A stretch of DNA of 55,195 bases from Fidelibacterota bacterium (GTDB taxonomy: Bacteria; Fidelibacterota; Marinisomatia; SCGC-AAA003-L08; D37C17), in NCBI GenBank assembly GCA_002718585.1, contig PBFG01000006.1:1-55195 (forward strand), read 5' to 3'. Shown piece by piece: positions 53,697-55,195 of the stretch; the first letter of the stretch is position 1, and each line of letters begins with the position of its first letter. The notes below the pieces were generated by a model. That model ran no database searches. It saw nothing but the letters and a program-made list of their open reading frames with translations, and had not been told where the DNA came from. Both the position numbers and the translations under genes were made by a program.

Positions 53697-55195
53697 ACTT
53701 GCAAGACTCCGTAGGTTGGTTTTGATATTTGATTTTGATTTGAAATAACATCTAGTGATCTTTTAATAAAAAACCTTGTGTCAAGTGGATTAATAACCTC
53801 ATCTACCCACATTCTTGCAGCTCCATATAAAATATCTGACTGCTTATCATAGGTATTCTTAATATCTTCGTATATTTTTTTCTTATCATCATCTGATATT
53901 TTTCCAAGTTTAGAGATTTTAATATTGTATAATACTTTTGCTGCTTGCTCTCCGCCCATTACAGCTATTTTAGCAGTTGGCCATGCAAATAAAAATCTTG
54001 GATTATATGCACGTCCGGACATTGCATAATTACCAGCACCATAGCTCCCTCCTATCACAAGAGAAATCTTGGGGACAGTAGAATTCGAAACAGCATTAAC
54101 AAGCTTAGCTCCATCTTTTGCAATACCTGACCATTCAGAGTGCTTACCAACCATAAAGCCATTAACATCATGAATAAATAAAATAGGAATATTGTCTTGA
54201 TTGCAATTCATCACAAATCTTGCAGCTTTATCTGAAGAATCATTATAAATGACACCACCTAATTGAATTTGTCCTTCCTCTCCTTTAATAACAATTCTTT
54301 GATTTGCAACTATTCCTAATTTATATCCTCCTATATTTGCATGGCCACATATTAACGTCTGCCCATAATCCTTTTTATATTCTTCGAATGCACTATCATC
54401 AACTATTCTAGCAATAATTTCATGCATATCATACATTTGATTTAAGCTAGGATCAATAATTTTCAGTAAATCTTTTTTATCAAAATGGGGATTTTTACTT
54501 TTGGTTTTTTTCTTAAATATTAAAGGCTGAAGAAAATTAATATTAGAAATAATTGTCCTCACTCTGTTTAAGGCAGCATAATCATCTTTTTCTTTGTAAT
54601 CAGCAGTACCACTTACAGCAGTATGTGTGTTTGCACCCCCAAGTGTTTCTTCATCAACTTCTTGACCAATAGCAGCTTTAACAAGTGCAGGACCAGCTAA
54701 AAACATACTTGCACCTTCAACAATTACATACTTATCGCACATAACAGGTAAATAAGCACCACCTGCAACACAAGGACCCATAACACATGCTATTTGCGGT
54801 ATCCCTTTGGATGATATCCTAGCATTATTGTAAAAAATTTTTCCAAAATGATTTTCATCAGGGAAAACCTGATCCTGCAATGGTAGAAAAACACCAGCTG
54901 AATCAACAAGATAAATTATTGGAATATTTGATTCCATTGCTATTTTTTGAGCTCTTAATGTTTTTTTAAGAGACAATTCAAAATAAGCACCAGCCTTAAC
55001 TGTCGCATCATTTGCAATAATCATACAGTCTTGGCCATGTATAATTCCAATACCAGCAACTACACCTGCAGCTGGGACAGTTCCATATTCTTTGTACATA
55101 TTGTGAGCAGCGAATTTTCCTATTTCAAGAAAAACTGTATCTTGATCAATTAAATTATCTATTCTTTCTCTGGCCGTTAATCTTCCTTTTGAGTG
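53693..55195 (-). CDS. Acyl-CoA carboxylase carboxyltransferase subunit, 5' truncated by window
   Basis: The frame is open to the window edge and continues upstream of the ATG at 55099 with R-L-T-A-R-E-R-I-D-N-L-I-D, the usual carboxyltransferase N-terminus, so the true start lies outside. Crotonase-like N and C domains: G-G-A-Y-L-P-V-M-C-D, F-L-A-G-P-A-L-V-K-A-A-I-G near 130-145 of the visible part, and G-G-S-Y-G-A-G-N-Y-A-M-S-G-R. These match the beta subunit of methylcrotonyl-CoA (or geranyl-CoA) carboxylase more than propionyl-CoA carboxylase. It carboxylates a branched enoyl-CoA in leucine or acyclic terpene breakdown. The biotin subunit is not in the window. Confidence 0.9.
   Translation of the reverse strand, partial: HSKGRLTARERIDNLIDQDTVFLEIGKFAAHNMYKEYGTVPAAGVVAGIGIIHGQDCMIIANDATVKAGAYFELSLKKTLRAQKIAMESNIPIIYLVDSAGVFLPLQDQVFPDENHFGKIFYNNARISSKGIPQIACVMGPCVAGGAYLPVMCDKYVIVEGASMFLAGPALVKAAIGQEVDEETLGGANTHTAVSGTADYKEKDDYAALNRVRTIISNINFLQPLIFKKKTKSKNPHFDKKDLLKIIDPSLNQMYDMHEIIARIVDDSAFEEYKKDYGQTLICGHANIGGYKLGIVANQRIVIKGEEGQIQLGGVIYNDSSDKAARFVMNCNQDNIPILFIHDVNGFMVGKHSEWSGIAKDGAKLVNAVSNSTVPKISLVIGGSYGAGNYAMSGRAYNPRFLFAWPTAKIAVMGGEQAAKVLYNIKISKLGKISDDDKKKIYEDIKNTYDKQSDILYGAARMWVDEVINPLDTRFFIKRSLDVISNQNQISKPTYGVLQV

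Overview
The window is low in G+C (roughly 30 percent by eye) and tightly packed. It reads as core chromosome of a free-living, probably marine, Gram-negative-type bacterium. Two things point to a Marinimicrobia (SAR406)-like lineage: secreted proteins with dockerin-type calcium repeats (G-D-x-N-x-D ... D), and a lipoprotein with cysteine-rich repeats of the G-C-T-x-x-x-A-C-N-Y type. That assignment rests on remembered family features and was not tested. No insertion sequence, prophage, CRISPR array or rRNA operon was seen. Almost everything is on the minus strand; the exceptions are dusB, one 63-residue membrane protein, tRNA-Leu and a probable 6S RNA.

Layout, left to right. 1-7.6 kb: an rmuC fragment, a polysaccharide deacetylase, two alpha/beta hydrolases (one MenH-like), a DUF1028 protein with a C-terminal dockerin preceded by an overlooked 42-residue zinc-ribbon ORF, yajQ and a tricorn-type protease. 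7.7-7.9 kb: a candidate 6S RNA. 7.9-15.6 kb: hflX, a BatA-like membrane protein, a dolichol-kinase-like protein, rpe, a stand-alone PASTA protein, rsmB, fmt and yajC. 15.6-30.4 kb: dusB (plus strand), a PAS-GAF-GGDEF-EAL protein, DUF502, mutL, ftcD, a 41-residue membrane ORF, an M50 protease, xerD, a thioredoxin-like protein, gpmA, a HIT protein, sdaA, msrB, a cold-shock gene with a readable promoter, a COG2426 membrane protein, a glycosyltransferase and an envelope protein. 30.4-34.3 kb: a cell-surface cluster (cohesin-like lipoprotein, dockerin-bearing exonuclease/phosphatase-fold protein, leucine-rich-repeat lipoprotein) with hpf embedded, then a ybjQ-type gene, apaG and tRNA-Pro. 34.3-44.5 kb: merR-type regulator, ald, and the translation/RNA operon nusA-infB-rbfA-truB-ribF-rpsO-pnp, without rimP at its head. 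44.5-50.5 kb: tRNA-Arg, an M48 protease, gpsA, purM, an acyl-CoA synthetase, tRNA-Leu and two small membrane proteins facing away from each other across a CRP-like palindrome. 50.5-55.2 kb: a MORN-repeat protein and an acyl-CoA catabolic operon (carboxyltransferase, AtuA, AtuA C-terminal domain protein, enoyl-CoA hydratase) of the leucine/acyclic-terpene type.

The most unusual observations are: (1) two genes, rbfA and the cohesin-like lipoprotein, have no ATG, GTG or TTG that could give a full-length product, but each has an ATA codon 7-8 nt after an AAGGA Shine-Dalgarno sequence and overlapping the previous stop codon; (2) dockerin-bearing exported enzymes and a cohesin-like surface lipoprotein lie in the same locus; (3) a probable 6S RNA; (4) ribosomal protein S15 lacks its usual first helix; (5) twelve gene junctions overlap by exactly 8 bp; (6) three small coupled ORFs (42, 41 and 35 residues) are easily missed. 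Several starts were placed downstream of the longest ORF, because the long versions begin at TTG or GTG inside the neighbouring gene while an ATG lies at the junction.
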